In this document: positions 62,895 through 64,000 of the stretch, piece after piece
Layout of the letters: each line of letters starts with the position of its first letter
How positions within the stretch are numbered: position 1 is the first letter of the stretch
Assembly (NCBI GenBank): GCA_013001055.1
Contig: JABDNH010000019.1
Location: 62,001-126,000, forward strand
Length of the DNA: 64,000 nt
Reading direction: 5' to 3'
Source of the DNA: Sphingomonas sp.
GTDB lineage: Bacteria > Pseudomonadota > Alphaproteobacteria > Sphingomonadales > Sphingomonadaceae
Translations under genes and position numbers: made by a program
Notes under the pieces: generated by a model
What the model saw: only the letters and a program-made list of their open reading frames with translations
Told to the model about the DNA's origin: nothing
The model's database searches: none

Positions 62895-63661
62895 AAAATC
62901 TCCAGTGCGAGGCCCCACCGATAGAGCATATAGGCCGCAACACTAAAGATTATGCCAACGAAAACCCGGGTTAGCGCGCCTTTGGTGCCTGACAATCTCT
63001 TGGCAGCGCGCCCGCCTGCCCAGCTACCGATGAAGCCGCCTGCGATGAAGGCCGCGGCGATATCCCAATCGACGTATCCCTCAAGGCCGTAGCTCGTCGC
63101 GGTAGTGGCGCCCAGCGCCGTGACCCCGACTAGGCTGGTCGCCATGGCGTTGAAGATCGGCAGGCTCGCGGCGGCCATCAGCCCGGGCACGATCAGGAAA
63201 CCACCGCCTATGCCGAAAAAGCCCGCCATCACGCCGGTGGCACCGCCATAGGCAAGCAGCTTGATCGTGTTGGGCCTGACGAAAGCCGTGCCGGGAGCTT
63301 CCTCTTTCTTGCGCAGCATGAGTGCGCCCACGAGTATCATGAGGATCGCAAACAGGCCGAGCAGCATGTCGCCATCGGTCGCCTTGCCCATCTCGGCGCC
63401 GACGACGGCCCCGACGACACCCGCCAGCGCAAATGGAATGCCCGCTTGCCAGCTGACCGCGCCGTCGCGGGCCTTCCCGAACAGGCCGATTGCGGCATTG
63501 GCGCCAACGCCGACAGCGCTGGTACCAATCGCGGCATGTGGCGGCAGGCCGATCACGTAGGCAAGAAAGGGGGTGGCGAGGATCGATCCCCCGCCCCCGA
63601 TCAGCGCCAGGCTGAATCCGACAAGACTGCCGCCTAGCGCCGCGATCAGCGGATCAAGCAT
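62891..63661 (-). CDS. TauE/SafE-family sulfite/sulfonate exporter
   Basis: 256 residues from the ATG at 63661, overlapping the rhodanese-domain gene stop by eight bases. About eight membrane helices, with the paired family pattern: GGGGSILATPFLAYVIGLPPHAAIGTSAVGV near the start and FFGIGGGFLIVPGLMAAASLPIFNAMATSL in the middle. TSUP transporters move organosulfur or sulfite compounds. Coupled to a rhodanese-like gene, so sulfur handling is likely, for example export of sulfite or thiosulfate formed by rhodanese chemistry. Confidence 0.92.
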   Translation of the reverse strand: MLDPLIAALGGSLVGFSLALIGGGGSILATPFLAYVIGLPPHAAIGTSAVGVGANAAIGLFGKARDGAVSWQAGIPFALAGVVGAVVGAEMGKATDGDMLLGLFAILMILVGALMLRKKEEAPGTAFVRPNTIKLLAYGGATGVMAGFFGIGGGFLIVPGLMAAASLPIFNAMATSLVGVTALGATTATSYGLEGYVDWDIAAAFIAGGFIGSWAGGRAAKRLSGTKGALTRVFVGIIFSVAAYMLYRWGLALEIL

Positions 63662-64000
63662 GCGCGGTCCGGTTCCAGGGCAACTTGGCCAGCAGCATGG
63701 CCATGCCGCAGAAACCGGTGACACCGGCAAAAGTCAGCCCTGCGCCCACGAAGACAGCAAGATAGATGAACCATGGCGCGACCAGCAGTGACAACAACGT
63801 GCCGACCAGCACCAGCAGGCCAGCAGCGATCATCACCTGGCGCTGCATTTCCATCGGCGCGCTCTTGTCCTTCACGACCGGCAGGCCAGCTTTTTCCCAA
63901 GCGCCGAGGCCGCCTTCGACGATGTAACAGTCGCGCTCACCCGCGCAGGCTTGAAGCTGCGCAGCCGAATTTTTCGTACGCATGCCCGACTTGCAGTGGA
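63654..64000 (-). CDS. Rhodanese-domain membrane protein (YgaP-like), C-terminal part
   Basis: Partial gene running off the right edge; the frame is open through 64000. The truncated N-terminus reads HCKSGMRT, the rhodanese active-site loop with catalytic Cys. After it comes QACAGERDCYIVEGGLGAWEKAGLPV (end of the domain) and a C-terminal two-helix membrane anchor (VMIAAGLLVLVGTLLSLLV, IYLAVFVGAGLTFAGVTGFCGMAMLLAKLPWNR), the YgaP layout. It would transfer sulfane sulfur at the membrane. The missing 5' part lies outside the window. Coupled to the TauE/SafE permease. Confidence 0.88.
   Translation of the reverse strand, partial: HCKSGMRTKNSAAQLQACAGERDCYIVEGGLGAWEKAGLPVVKDKSAPMEMQRQVMIAAGLLVLVGTLLSLLVAPWFIYLAVFVGAGLTFAGVTGFCGMAMLLAKLPWNRTAHA

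Overview
The window is a GC-rich chromosomal segment of an alphaproteobacterium, most likely order Sphingomonadales. The evidence is the gene neighbourhood (maf-aroE-coaE-dnaQ facing hemE-hemJ-rho, then mnmE-mnmG-rsmG-parA-parB-holA-lptE-leuS), GANTC sites of the CcrM type near the origin, and alphaproteobacterial families such as MmcB, DUF1491, DUF3576 and HemJ. No insertion sequence, prophage, CRISPR array or rRNA operon was seen.

Layout. 1-6.5 kb: end of pheS, pheT, an acyltransferase/YdcF/ftsX/ftsE operon and an MJ0042 zinc-ribbon membrane protein. 6.9-12 kb: tRNA-Leu(GAG) and a four-gene cluster (two DUF4402 secreted proteins, a PapD-like chaperone, an 889-residue usher-like protein) that looks like a little-studied chaperone-usher fibre system. 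12-22.4 kb: msrB, a PBP1A-type enzyme, YgjP-like protease, small envelope and repair genes, ptsN, hpf, dnaQ, coaE, aroE, maf. 22.35-22.65 kb: candidate chromosomal origin, with a perfect DnaA box, degenerate boxes, an AT-rich end and clustered GANTC. 22.6-36 kb: hemE, hemJ, rho, terC-like, mnmEG, rsmG, parAB with two perfect parS sites (one inside rsmG), holA, lptE, leuS. 36-46.4 kb: ribA, xth, a candidate structured small RNA, lolA, ftsK, a UbiH-type monooxygenase, a thioredoxin-TPR protein and tRNA-Gly(GCC).

46.4-61 kb is the most unusual part. Two divergent, fully coupled biosynthetic operons lie back to back. Leftward runs a DAHP synthase gene followed by trpE-trpG-trpD-trpCF(fused)-trpB-trpA, preceded by a previously unlabelled 29-codon leader peptide with three consecutive Trp codons and an intrinsic terminator, i.e. 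a classical trp attenuator. Rightward runs a TrpR-related YerC/YecD gene followed by hisG(long)-hisD-hisC::hisB(fused)-hisH-hisA-hisF-hisIE. Both operons have the gene order, fusions and sequence character of gammaproteobacterial operons. The HisC-IGP dehydratase fusion lacks the phosphatase half found in E. coli HisB; an IMPase-type histidinol-phosphatase (hisN) sits 1.2 kb beyond the operon and could supply that step. Whole-operon acquisition beside tRNA-Gly is a reasonable hypothesis but is not proven from this sequence alone.

The right edge holds a TauE/SafE permease and the truncated start of a rhodanese-domain membrane protein. Start sites were chosen from Shine-Dalgarno spacing, stop/start overlaps and family N-termini; most operons here are translationally coupled by 1-4 base overlaps.
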